64,000 nucleotides of DNA from Oikopleura dioica (taxonomy: Eukaryota > Chordata > Appendicularia > Copelata > Oikopleuridae), in contig OU015566.1 of NCBI GenBank assembly GCA_907165135.1, positions 4,962,501 to 5,026,500 of the forward strand, read 5' to 3'. Below the pieces are notes generated by a model, which worked only from the letters and a program-made list of their open reading frames with translations, searched no databases and was not told the DNA's origin. Of this stretch, positions 32,515 through 43,597 are shown piece by piece (the first letter of the stretch is position 1; each line of letters begins with the position of its first letter). Both the position numbers and the translations under genes were made by a program.

Positions 32515-35500
32515 GGGAAGAAAAAGGAGCGAAACCGAATGTGGTTTTTATTATGGCAGATGATTTGGGGTACAAAGATGTCGGATACAATAGGTAAAAG
32601 AGCCGCTGATACACATCAAAACAATGGCAATAGTATCTTTTTTCGTTAAAAGATACCCTGAAAAAAAACCTTCGGTGTTTTAAAATTTAAACATTTGTCA
32701 TGGTTCCTTTTTTCGGTTGGATCTTATCTTTCCTCGAGTCTCGAGATGACTTTTCAAAAAAAATTAATTATTTGCGGTGTGAGTTTTGACCGCGAAAAAG
32801 AGTCTACACGGCAACGCAAAGGGTCTTCACCAGAATTTGATAATCGATTGGAAAAATAATTTTTAGAAACCATCTATAGCGAAGCGGCTTTTCCTTAGAG
32901 ATCATCCAGACCTTGACTCAGATTTTCTACTTAGGTTGCCGAGCCCAGGTCATAATCTCCAGAATACGGGCGATTGGAAAGAAATACGGGTTCGACGACA
33001 TTTTTAAACTAAAATTTTCAACTGATTTGCAGTAAACTGAAGTCAAAATTTATAGAAAAATTCTTTAAGTATCATTTTTGACTTCAAAAAAATCAACGTG
33101 AATTGTATATTTCTTATCGAAAAATAATTATCATCTTAAAAATTATACCCTCGAAATTGATATGAAATCATCACCGGTTACCTACGGTTCGTCAGGAAAA
33201 CTACGGTTCGTCAGGAAGGTATTTTTTTTTCCTGACGAACCGTAGTTGAGAGGATATTGTTCTAGAAACTCGATTGTTAACCAAGTTTGAGAGATGATAT
33301 GCGGTCACGAGGAGACTTTTCTCCTTGTTCGTTCATTTCTGAAATGTATCGTGGTACGTGGAGACTTCTTTTAACACATTTTTCCGTAGTTTTTGTTGAT
33401 TGATAATCTGACATATTTTCTTCAAAAGTTTCTACAAGACAGGCGCGGAGCGCATATGCACTCTTTTGTTTTCCAATACTGTTTGGTACGCAAACCGAGC
33501 GCTTCCTGATTGTTACTACTTGTTAAATTAAGGTTTGGGTTAGGGACATCGGGAAAAATGACAGAACAACGTCACCCGAGGGGGATAGGCTAGGGTTAGT
33601 TAGGGTTACTGAAGGTTACTGAAGGTAACCCTGAGTAACCCTAACCCAGACTCCGGCATTTTAGGACCTAAGGGGCGAAGCCCCGTGGTTAGAGGCAATA
33701 AGATTTAAAAAAAATTCCTGCTTTTTCTTCTTGCTGACCCATACGGGGCAAAAAACAAGATCTATGGGGCCGTTCTAGAGATGACCGAAAAATGACCTAC
33801 GGTTCGTCAGGAAGGTATTTTTTTTCCTGACGAACCGTAGCTCTGGGGCATTTCCTGACGAACCGTAGGTCACCCATCATCACAAATAAATCTGATTCTA
33901 GAAATTAATTTTCGAACAAGTTCTTCTATTATTTAAAATTTTTTTTATTTGATGATTTTTTCGAAAGCGCTTATTCTTTGTTTTTCGATTATCTTGAAGT
34001 CAAAAACGATTGAAATGAGCATTGTCTTTTTAGTTTGATTTCAAATAATCGCAGAACTGGAGTACTTTAGTCAGGGACACTGTGTACTTCGCAAAAAAAA
34101 AAAGATATGGCCCCTTTTCTCATAACAGTAAAATATTTTTTCTAGAACGGTTTTTTACGATAAACAATTTGTTTATTTAAAACAACCCTCATCTTTTTCA
34201 TCAAAGAAAAAACCATCCTTTTAGTCTTGAAGCCTTCACTCCGAACATTAACCACCTGGCAAAAAACGGCATCATCCTCGACTCCCACTACAGCCAGCCC
34301 GTCTGTTCCCCTTCACGCTCACAGTTCCTCACCGGCCGGTATTCCTTCCGATATGGAATGCAGCACAGAAATATCCTCCCCACTCAACCTCACGGAGTTC
34401 CTTTGACAGAAAAAATGCTTCCCGAGTTTTTCAAGGAATGCGGCTACTCCGCCCTCGGCGTGGGAAAGTGGCATCAAGGAATGTTCCATCAAGATTTTCT
34501 CCCGACTTCGCGCGGTTTCGACAAATTCGTCGGTTCCTACAGCGGTTCCTCTCAACACGTTACTCACGAAAAATGCTTTGACTCGCCTCAGAAAGACGCG
34601 CCCTTCTCATTTTGCGGTTATGACATGAGGGAGGCGGAAAGAATTAAGGATATTACAACGGGAAAAGATGACAACCGGGAAATTATGCGATTCGACTTGA
34701 ACGGCACGCATTCGAATAAGATTGTGACCGATGAAATCGAGAAAACGCTAGGTTCGGGTTGATTTTTAATTGACAAGATGATGAGTCATCTTTTTTTTCT
34801 TCAAAATGTCCTTGAAGAAGGGGGAGACGGCTATAAGCCAATCAAAAACCACTAGTTTTCGCAACAGCCAATCACAGGCGAGAAAAATTCCAAGGAGCCC
34901 CTGAGCCCATATTTTTTGTAACCCCTTTTCTGGACTCCTTTTGGGCCCAATTCTGACCCCAATTATCCAAATTTCAACCCAAAAAAAGCCGCAAAGAAAA
35001 ATTCCAACGAGCCTTTATTCATCTTCGCCGCCTTCCAAGCCGTCCACGGGCCCCTGACAACCGAGCCCGAAGACGAAAGAATCTACGAAAACCTTTTCGA
35101 GCGAAATCGAAACGAGACGATTTTCAAGCGCACGAAAATGCTCGCCATGGTGACTGGTCTCGACAGAGCAGTTGGCAGAATTATCGAGAGCTTTAAAAAT
35201 TCGGAAAATATGAAAACACGATTTTCGCTTTTGCGAGCGATAATGGCGGCAGTTTGACATACGCTGCCAGCAATCATCCTCTCCGGGGCGGGAAAAACGA
35301 CTTGTTAGAGGGAGGAGTTCGCACGGTCTCTTTCCTGCACTCTTCGTTGATTCCAGCGGGGAGAATCGGCACTCGCTATTCGAAATTATTCGACATTACC
35401 GACTGGTTTCCGACTTTACTGGAATCTGCGCAGTGCAGTTTTGACTCGAAAAATCCGAACAAATTGGACGGTAAGTCTCATTTTAAAAATTTCTTCAAGG

Positions 35501-36404
35501 AAGAGGATGAGGAAGAGGAGGAAGTAAGAGATGAGATCGTTCATCATCTCGACCCGCTGAAAAAATTGGACGATGAAATTGAGGACCCAAGGCCATTTGT
35601 CAAGGTGTATGGGTTTGATTATGACATCAGGAAATGGTTCAGAAGCTTTTGATTGGCTAAACGAGGGAATTGTCGCTTCTTATTAGCAAGTTTTTAAAAA
35701 TTTTACTTATAAAAAATCTCCATTGAAATTTATTTTCAGTTTAAACAGTAAACGATCCCAAAATCAGGAAAAAAATGCGGACCATAAATTGTTTAAAAAT
35801 TTTTAACCATCGAAATAATTTTTCGGGGTACTTCTGAATCAGACTTGGAATCAAAATTAGCAGTGCTTAGTCTATTACGAGTTTTCGAACCATTGAAAAA
35901 AGGATGAAAACCGCGATTCGCGTGGGCAAATACAAACTGATAACGGGAGCAGAAGCAACGAAATCGCCTCTCGAAAATCAAGCCGAGCTTGATGCTCTTT
36001 CAAAGAGTCAGTTGTTTGTCGGAAATCCTTGGCTGAAAAAGAAGCAATATCGAAAATTGGTGGTCCTTTATGATATCGAAAAGGATCCAAGGGAATTGAA
36101 TGATATTTCTGATCAGGATCCCGAAATGGTTGTTCATTTACTTTCAAGGGTAAGGGATTTTCTCGCGCCAATAAGAAGCCTGAATCTTCAATTTTCGCCG
36201 ATCAAAAATCACTTTTTTCAGCTGGTAAGGCATTTCAACTCCGCGACTGCGCCGAATTTCCCATCCTTGGACAAATCAGCTGATCCGAATTTACGAAACG
36301 GAACTTGGGGCCCTTGGATCTCAGATTTATCGAAAGTCGACTCAAAATCAATTGATTTTAGCCTTGTTTATAATTCAAATTTCTACTATCACGCCACAAA
36401 ATAA
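32515..36404 (+). CDS. arylsulfatase (ARSB/ARSI/ARSJ-like), one frame break
   Basis: Exon 32515-32593 carries KPNVVFIMADDLGYKDVGYN. After a 1.6-kb repeat-filled intron, exon 34227-34751 has the formylglycine site CSPSRSQFLTGRY and GKWHQG. The next exon has FAAFQAVHGPLTTEPED and, in another frame, YENTIFAFASDNGG, NHPLRGGKNDLLEGGVR and DITDWFPTLLE. The last exons have IRVGKYKLITG, LYDIEKDPRELNDIS and GTWGPW. This is the arylsulfatase B group, lysosomal or secreted hydrolases of sulfated glycosaminoglycans. The frame changes by one base in the A-run at 35192-35196, which may be an assembly error or a lesion. No signal peptide was located, so the 5' end is unresolved. Confidence 0.8.
32870..32948. 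repeat. CCTGAGTCAGG-family fragment in the sulfatase intron
   Basis: GCGAAGCGGCTTTTC, then CAGACCTTGACTCAG and a right end GCCGAGCCCAGG match the right half of the family. Confidence 0.5.
33172..33876. mobile_element. inverted-repeat element with ACCTACGGTTCGTCAGGAA ends, in the sulfatase intron
   Basis: ACCTACGGTTCGTCAGGAA occurs at the left end (about 33178) and its complement at the right end (to about 33873). Each end also has its own hairpin (ACTACGGTTCGTCAGGAAGG facing CCTGACGAACCGTAG around TATTTTTTTT). The core holds degenerate telomere-like GGGTTAGGG and CCCTAACCC tracts (33530-33650). There is no coding frame and no clear target duplication. Confidence 0.65.
34805..34985. repeat. 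GCCAATCA-containing dispersed repeat, copy 2
   Basis: AGCCAATCA, TTTTCGCAACAGCCAATCA and GGCGAGAAAA repeat the order seen at 9655-9720. It lies in a sulfatase intron (about 34752-34987). Confidence 0.45.
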
Positions 36405-36569
36405 CAGCTTTGAGTCAAAGCCTTTGACGAACTTCAACTTGAATTTGAATTTTTGCATTGTTTATTTTCCGCCTGTACAAATACTTTTCTACAATAGAGA
36501 ATGCGATGAAAAATAAAATCTAAATATAAATCTAGATAAGGATAAAATTTGTTTTATTTTAAAAGATGT

Positions 36570-37201
36570 TTACAGCTTGAAAAAGTCTTCGATTGATTTT
36601 GGTGATGTTCTTCGGTCCTGAAATATATTTTGATTTTTTATTTCTTTCAAGAGCTTACGCTAGAATTTGAAAGTTCGAAGTCCCGGCGGAAGAAGGAATA
36701 AGAATATTGGCTGTGATGAGGATTTTGGAGAGGATAGTAAAAAGACGTGTTTTCACGGCTTTGGTGGTGAACTTCCATTTCGTTGCGCTGCGAGAATTTG
36801 AGAAAGCGAGAAACAGAAGCGTGGTACCTTGTAGTTGTCGAGCTCGATTTTTATTTTTTCCCTCGCTTTGTCTTTTATCTTGTCGATGTCGAGGGACTTG
36901 CACTTTCTGTTGTAGTAGGGGACGGAAAATAAATAAACATTCCTAAATGTTTTTTTTATGAATATATTTATTTTTAAAAGTTTGAATTTTTTCACGAAAA
37001 ATATAAGATAAATTTAATATTAAAATAAAACTTGATGGATAAATAATTGAAAAAAAAAATGATAATAAATCTTAATAAGGGTATCTCCTTGATAAATCTT
37101 AATCATCAATTTTCTTACTTGCACCAAGTAACTTCTTTCTTCTTTTTCTTTCCGTTCTCTTCCTTGTCTTCCTTCGTCAATTCTTCTTTCGTAATTTCCA
37201 T
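36570..37201 (-). CDS. small charged protein, unknown function
   Basis: Four minus-strand exons join in phase. The N-terminus (MEITKEELTKEDKEENGKK) is a Lys/Glu-rich helix. After an AT-rich intron come YLFSVPYYNRKCKSLDIDKI and a helical segment (KDKAREKIKIELDNYK), then a His/Ser/Tyr-rich piece (MEVHHQSRENTSFYY, PHHSQYSYSFF) and the end SPKSIEDFFKL. Introns of 41 and 47-48 nt support the model. There is no signal peptide or TM. The frame in the His/Tyr-rich exon is chosen by phase from the upstream join. No family was recognised. Confidence 0.5.
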
Positions 37202-38054
37202 CTCTCCTCTTCACTTCTCTTTCTAAAATTCCAAGGTCTTTCTTTTTTCTAGCTGTTCCGGAATTGACACCGTCAATCACTTTAAAAGCGTGACACGTAA
37301 ACGCTCGATAAATATGCCCGCAAGTGTTAATGCTTTATTTTTCCTGCTCTGAAACGCAATTCTGAGTGGGCAAAGAAAGTAATCTCTACTTTCCGTACTC
37401 TCAGGCAAAACAAAGCAGATCACTGTTCAGCCACGTCCAAAGCGTATTTTCAAAGAATGAGCCGTTTCAGCTCGTCATTAACGCATCGCAAATATTATCC
37501 ATACGACGTCGCCTAATGGCAAAGAATTGACTAATTTGGGAGTTAATTTTTATCTTGGATTTACTCATTTTTAGCTCTCTGATCTTTCTTCTTATTTGAT
37601 GTTTTACCTCTGTAGCTTCTGTCAGTCTATTTTCTTCTCGTCAGAATACCAAAAAATGGGTCTGAAAATATATGCCTGAAGCATCGATTACAGTCTCGTC
37701 AGGCGTTTTATCCCCTTTTTGGAGACGGGAAATGATCCTATATAATAGCCAGCCCGGGTCAAGCCGTCTCCGGTTCTAATTATGCCAGCCTAGCCATCTT
37801 ACGGTTATTTCTTCAATGCAAAAGTGGGTCAGTTAGACTTGAGTTATTCTGATTTATGATAAATTCAAACTCGTTTCGCTTCTTCGAGGTTATTTTTGTC
37901 GTCTATACTGCGTCAAAATGCAAAAATAAGACTCTGAACTTCCTACAAGAAATTATTATGACTGCAAATGCAAATGGTCCCAAGCATAGGCAAATGTCAA
38001 GCATGAGAATAGTGGTCGGAAAACTCGAGTTGTTACGCGAAAGAGAGTTTTCAA
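37202..38054. other. intergenic between divergent genes
   Basis: No exon was identified. It is presumably the promoter region for both the minus gene at 36570 and paralogue B. The 100 nt just before paralogue B (AAATTCAAACTCG, ATGCAAATGGTCCCAAGC, AAATGAGGTGG) are clearly repeated before paralogue C at 40560-40655, so the duplication includes the promoter. Confidence 0.5.
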
Positions 38055-40413
38055 ATGAGGTGGATTTTCTCGCTTTTTAGTTTTTACGCTCTGGCTCAGC
38101 CAGAATCGGGACCCGGCGTTCAAGTATCAAGACGCAGAATTGATCCTTCTTGTCCGTAAGTTATAAAGTTTTTTGATATTTTGAAGAAAAAAACAAATAT
38201 TTTTTACAAAAGTGATGCTGATCTTGGCGAATTATGCGACGAAGATTGCTTTGAAAAATGGATCAAGTGTAAGGATGGCTGTTTCAGCTCTTCTTGCGAG
38301 CGCCAATGCGCTGGAGAGTGGACCGGTAATTATCTTTTTTTTTTGACTAATCAACATGAGATATAAAGACTGCTACCGAGCTTGCCCGTGTGACGAGCTC
38401 TGCCCGAACGGTTGTGAGAACTGCGCGAATCCAATCTGCAGCTGTAAACATCCTGAGAACGACCCATATTTTAAGCAGTGTCTAAAAGAGGCGGGAGTAC
38501 GATTGGAAGATTGTTTCAAGTCCTGTGCGACGAATAACACTTGTTATGATGGTTGTTATGATGTGTTTGATGAAGAAAAGAGCTTTTGTCCATGTATGGA
38601 CAATTGTCCGATGGGATGTTCTTGTGATGGCGGTTACGAATGTCAGACTCATGTGATGGTGCTTGGCCAGGGGACTACATATTATAACGATTTTCCAAAT
38701 TTTAGTTATTTGATTTCTGCTGACGGAGATTTCAAGGTTGACAAAAATGTCATAATTATTTGAGGAAAATTAAGGAAAAACGGCATTACGAATCTCCTTT
38801 AAATGTAGAATATGGATATCTTTTCGGGTCTGGGCATGCAATCTTAAGAGGAGACGTGTACTTTTTTGGATCAATAGAAGGGCAGGCAAAAAAGGTGAAA
38901 ACTCTTCTTAGGTCCAATATCGATTTTGATTAAAATTCAAGATTTCAAAATTGTCTGGCTGTAAGATTTTGAATACTGGAACTCAACTTGTCGCTGCTTT
39001 TAATGCTCTTTACGGATCCCTCGCAACTGTTTCTGCTGGAACTGAGTCCGTTATTTTATGCAATGGTTATTCGACCAATTGTGAAAGCTTTGACGGAGAA
39101 AAATCTCAGTTTATTAGTTCTACACAAATCAGTCATCGTGAATCTTGCATGGCAGAATTTGAAAATGCGCCGATGATCATTGGATCTTATTCACCGTCTT
39201 CAAATCGTGTTGAAATTCTAACCACAAGGTGATCTTAAGGGGGTGGTGGTCGAGACTAAGACTTTTTTCAACCTAAAAAACTCAAATTTTTTCAAAAATT
39301 TTTTTTTTCTATAATTGAAAATAAGTTGAAAAGGGTCCAATTTATGTGGGCGGCTATGTCTGAAAAAAATATTTTTTCGCAAAGATGGTGAAAAATTCCT
39401 TCAAAGTAGACCCATCTCTTAACCAAAAAAACTCTATCCCCTTATCATTTTTTTCAAAATAAAACTTATTGAGAAGAAAGTTTACACCCTTAAGCGTGTG
39501 GGCGGCTTACTTTCAGAAAGTTCACCTTGTTAGAAAAGAAACTGGTAATTGAATGAAAACATGTTTTTTTCTGAAAAATCGTCATTTTCACTCATTTTTT
39601 CAATGAAATTTTCGAAAACATCACAATAATCGTAATTTTTTAGATTTTTATAATTAAAATATGATCAAGAATAATAACTTCGCAATAAAAAATCAATTTT
39701 GATCAATTTAGTGCAAAAAAACGCGTTTCAAAATTCCCGAAAATAGCGATTTTATAGCATAAAATCGAAAATTTTCTTTAATAAAGTTGGTCCAATCAAA
39801 AAAAGCTAGAGACCAAAAATGCTCCTTTTTTATCAAGGAATCAAAAAATAATATCAAAATTTTAAAAAGTCGAAAAAAATTTTCTTGACCACCACCCCCT
39901 TAAGTCAGATATTATCTTACTATTTGAAAATAAGCGGTTGGCAAGATACTGCTCCTCATCTACATGAGATTTTTTACCATACTTGTCTTTCTGTCTCAAA
40001 CGGAGTTCTTACGATTGGTGGATACTTGAACGATGGCGATGAAAGGGGTTATACGAAAAATGTTTATCTCTTTCGAGATGATCAATGGGCAAAAGTCGGT
40101 GTTTTGCAATCGGTTAAGAAAAAGCTTATTCTTATAATTTATTTTCTGTTAGCCTTTCGATCTTGCGTCATCCATTCATTTTGGCGAAAATTTTCTTGTT
40201 TTTGGTGGAGTTCAAACTCGGTAAAATGCACGTATAAAGAAACTAATTTTTAAAAAATCGGCCAGGAACGTGGAAAGAGCAATGTGGGATGGACAGAATG
40301 TTACTTCTTCCATGATTATAAACGAGCATGGAGGAGACTGTATTCGGCCTATTATCTTCGAAATTAATCTAGATTCCTGTACAGAAGGCTGTGATGATTT
40401 CTGTTACTATTAA
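38055..40413 (+). CDS. secreted Cys-rich / kelch-like protein (paralogue B), apparently intact
   Basis: Exon 1 gives a signal peptide (MRWIFSLFSFYALAQ). Exons 2-3 hold the Cys-rich block (LCDEDCFEKWIKCKDGC, CPCDELCPNGCENC, CYDGCYDVFDEEKSFCPCMD, CPMGCSCDGGYEC). The following exons form beta/kelch-like repeats (GHAILRGDVYFFGS, LSVSNGVLTIGGYLND, HFGENFLVFGG), and the end is SCTEGCDDFCYY. Joins keep phase. The intron at 39233-39925 is swollen by a TTAA-flanked element. The stop codon overlaps a polyadenylation signal (TAATAAA). Kelch-like strands suggest a beta-propeller presented outside the cell; ligand unknown. Confidence 0.75.
39239..39899. mobile_element. piggyBac-like MITE with TTAA target duplication in an intron
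   Basis: Ends GGGGGTGGTGGTC / GACCACCACCCCC are flanked on both sides by TTAA (39235-39238, 39900-39903). Paralogue C has the same intron without it: GTGATTCGTTATT...GAATAAG, about 45 nt, an empty-site comparison. The 661-bp interior is AT-rich with no ORF. TTAA duplication is diagnostic of piggyBac-type transposition. Confidence 0.85.
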
Positions 40414-41238
40414 TAAAAGACTGATTATCTTAAAAACTTCGCTCAATATTTTATATCAATACAAGCAAGCTTAGCTCAGCTAAGCTTATTTCCGACCTAT
40501 GCTCAGATAAGAAAAATAATATCGTAAATTTGCAATTCTGCTTCCTGCAAGAAATCATTATTACTGCAAATGCAAATGCTCCCAAGCAAAGGTAATTATC
40601 AAGCATGAGAATTTCGGTGGAAAATTCGAGTTGTTTCGCAAAAGAGACTCTTCAAATGAGGTGGATTTTGTCGCTTTATAGTTTTACCGCTAAGGCTCAA
40701 GTGTCTAGAAGCAGGATTGATCCTTCTTGTCCGTAAGTGTTAGAGGGCGCTTAATCTTAGAGACAAGGAAGACTTTAATTTTTTTATTTTTTAAAGATTT
40801 TTTAAGATTTTGGTCTGAAAATCCATATTGACGACCCCCCTCTTAAAGTGATGCTGATCTCGGGGAATTATGCGACGAAGACTGCTTTGAAAAGTGGATC
40901 AAGTGTAAAGACGGCTGTTTGAGCTCTTCTTGCGAGCGCAAATGCGCTGGAGAATGGACAGGTAATCATCGGTCTTTGCTGAAATTCGCTGAATTTTTTA
41001 GACTGCTACCGGGCTTGCCCATGTGACGAGCTCTGCCCGAATGGTTGCGAGAACTGCATTTATCCAATTTGCGGATGTCAAAGCCCTGAGAACGATCCAT
41101 ATTTCAAACAGTGTTTGAAGGAAGCGAACAGAAGATTGGACGATTGTTTCGGGTCCTGTACGACAAGAACACTTGTTACGATGGCTGCTATGACTTGTTT
41201 GGAGACGAAAAGAGTTTTTGCCCATGTATGGAAAATTG

Positions 41239-41552
41239 GGTAGACGGCGGGTTCCATTCTTTGTGAAGAATGATTCTTTTTTCAAAGAATAGTTCTTTTT
41301 CGCAAAGAATCATTCTTTTTTAAGAATACATGAAAGGACGCATAAAAGACAGTCAAAAGTTCAGAAGCAAAATCCTGTTTATGCAAATAACTCAGGAGCG
41401 AGTCTGCGCTTCGCGCCAGTTATCAGGGAAACTCCGAAGAGTTTCATATCTTAGAATTTCTATATATCCGAAAAACCTTTTTTCGCCTTATTTTCTCTAG
41501 AATATTGAGAAAAAGAATGATTCTTTTAAAAGAATTGAACCCGCCGTCACCC
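41239..41552. mobile_element. hAT-like MITE in a coding exon of paralogue C
   Basis: The ends GGTAGACGGCGGGTTC / GAACCCGCCGTCACCC are flanked by the perfect 8-bp duplication GAAAATTG (41231-41238, 41553-41560). The interior has AAGAATGATTCTTTT dyads. Removing the element and one duplication joins CPCMEN to CPMGSCDGG in frame, matching paralogue B. GACGGCGGGTGACGGCGG at 46670-46690 resembles its ends. Confidence 0.85.
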
Positions 41553-42441
41553 GAAAATTGCCCAATGGGTTCTTGTGATGGCGGTTTTAAATGTCAGCGT
41601 TTTGTGACTGCACTTTGCCAGGGCGTTACATTCGATAGCGATTTCCAAATTTTAGTTATTTGGTTTCTGCTGATGGAAGTTTCAAGGTTGGCAAAAATAT
41701 AATAAATCTTTGACTATTGTTAAGGAGAAACGGCATTACGAATCTCCAATAAATCGAGAAGTTGGATATCTTTATCGGTCTGGGCATGCAATTTTAAGAG
41801 GAGAGGTGTACTTTCTTGGATCATTTGATGGGCAAGCCACAAAAAAGGTGAAAGCTCACCTCAGGTTCGATATCGATTTTGATTAAAATTCAAGATTTCG
41901 AAATCGTCTGGCTGTAAGATTGTGAATACTGGAATTCAACTTGTAAATGCTTTCATCGCTGAATACGGATCCTTGGCAACGGTTTCCTCTGCTGGAACTG
42001 ACTCCGTTATTTTATGCAGAGGTTCTTCGACCGATTGCGAAAGTTTTGACGTGGAAAAATCTCAATCTATCAGTTCTACACAAATCAGACATAGTCGTTC
42101 TTGTATGGCAGAATTTGATAATGCACCCTTGATCATTGGATCTGGTAGCCCAACTTCAAATCGTGTGGAAATTCTAACTTCAAGGTGATTCGTTATTATT
42201 TATTTTCTTACTATTCGAGAATAAGCGGTTGGCAAGATACTACTCCTCATCTTCATGGGATTTATTACCATACTTGTCTTTCTGTCTCGAATGGAGTTCT
42301 TACAATTGGTGGATACTTGAACGATCGCGATGATGAGGGTTTTACGAAAAATGTTTATCTCTTTCGAGATGATCAGTGGACAAAAGTCGGTGTTTTGCAA
42401 TCGGTAAAGAAATAATTTATTATTTTGGTTATAGTTTTTAA

Positions 42442-43194
42442 GGATATAGCCGTTCTCAAGGCACTTTCGTAGCGTCGAAATGGGGCGATAATTTTTTTTC
42501 ATTTCAAGACAGGTCCTACCTAAAATTATGTCTTGAATTCGATTCTGATGTTTTTTAACATTTTTTCAAAGAAAATTTCTCTCTGGAGCGATTTGAAATC
42601 TTACGATCACTTTTTCTCGAAATTTTTCTATTAAAACGCTAAAACTAAACCGTGTTTTAATAAAAATAACTGCTAATCTATTTTCCTAGGGCCTCAAAAT
42701 TTCAAAACCCAAGCAAATTTTCATTCTAGCGTCTTCTTCTTTTTAGCTTTTCTTTTTCATAAATGCTGCGTTCAGGGCGCTCGGCCAATCAGCGCGCTCT
42801 TTCACATGCGCGCCTCACCGCGCGATGGAGGAGGGCGCCCAGCGCAGCAAACCAGAGCGCTGTCTGACGCTTTTGCTTACTCAAGTAAGCCTCATAAAAA
42901 TGGCTCTAGAATCATAAATAATTGGAATCTATTAAACTTTAGACCCTAGGAATGTAGAGAAAGGTCCAAATTTTTAATTTATCAAAATAACTCGACCGAT
43001 TTAATGAAAAAGTCTCGAGAAAAAATGATCGTAAGATTAAAAATTGCTCTAGAGAGAAATTTTTCCATTAAAAAATTAAAAAGAACACTAGAATCTGGTC
43101 TCTTAGGCAATTTTAGGTAGGGTTCCTTTTGAAATTAAAAAATTTTATCGTCCCCTTTTGGCGCTACGAAAGTGCCTTGAGAACGGCTATATCC
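42442..43194. mobile_element. piggyBac-like MITE with TTAA duplication in a paralogue C intron
   Basis: The ends GGATATAGCCGTTCTCAAGG and its complement extend into CACTTTCGTAGCG arms and are flanked by TTAA (42438-42441, 43195-43198). It is a different family from the element at 39239. The 753-bp interior has a GC-rich patch (42770-42850) but no ORF. Confidence 0.85.
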
Positions 43195-43597
43195 TTAAGT
43201 TTTTTACTCTTGGGTCTTCCATTCATTTCGGTGATTATTTTCTTGTTTCTGATGGTGCTGAAAACGGGTAAAAGTATAAATATAAATTCTGTTTTTAAAA
43301 AATAATTTAGAAACGTGGAAAGGGCAATGTGGGATGGTCAGAATGTAACTTCCTCGATGATTATAAACGAACATGAAGGATACTGTTTTCGGCGTATTCT
43401 CTTCGAATCTGATCCAGATTCTTGCACAGAAGGGTGCGACGATTTCTGTTACTATTAATAAAAGTCTTTTACTTTTGAAATTTCACTCAATAATTCAAAC
43501 AAAGCAAAACTGTGGCTCTTCTTTGATGAAGCTCTCAAGAGGCACTTACCATTATACAACCGAAAACTATCAAAGAGCATCTTTGAATTCTTTCAAA

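Larger units (their letters stand above)
40656..43458 (+). pseudogene. secreted Cys-rich / kelch-like gene (paralogue C), broken
   Basis: It is a tandem duplicate of paralogue B with the same exon order: signal peptide (MRWILSLYSFTAKA), LCDEDCFEKWIKCKDGC, CPCDELCPNGCENC, LSVSNGVLTIGGYLND, SIHFGDYFLV, and the end SCTEGCDDFCYY with TAATAAA. Two lesions are visible. First, a one-base loss near 41160-41172 compared with B shifts the frame before the next Cys block. Second, a 314-bp element lies in the same exon after CPCMEN. A later intron holds a 753-bp TTAA element. Homology to B on both sides of each lesion is clear, so the gene was intact until recently. The one-base loss could be a sequencing error, but the insertion is not. 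Confidence 0.7.
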
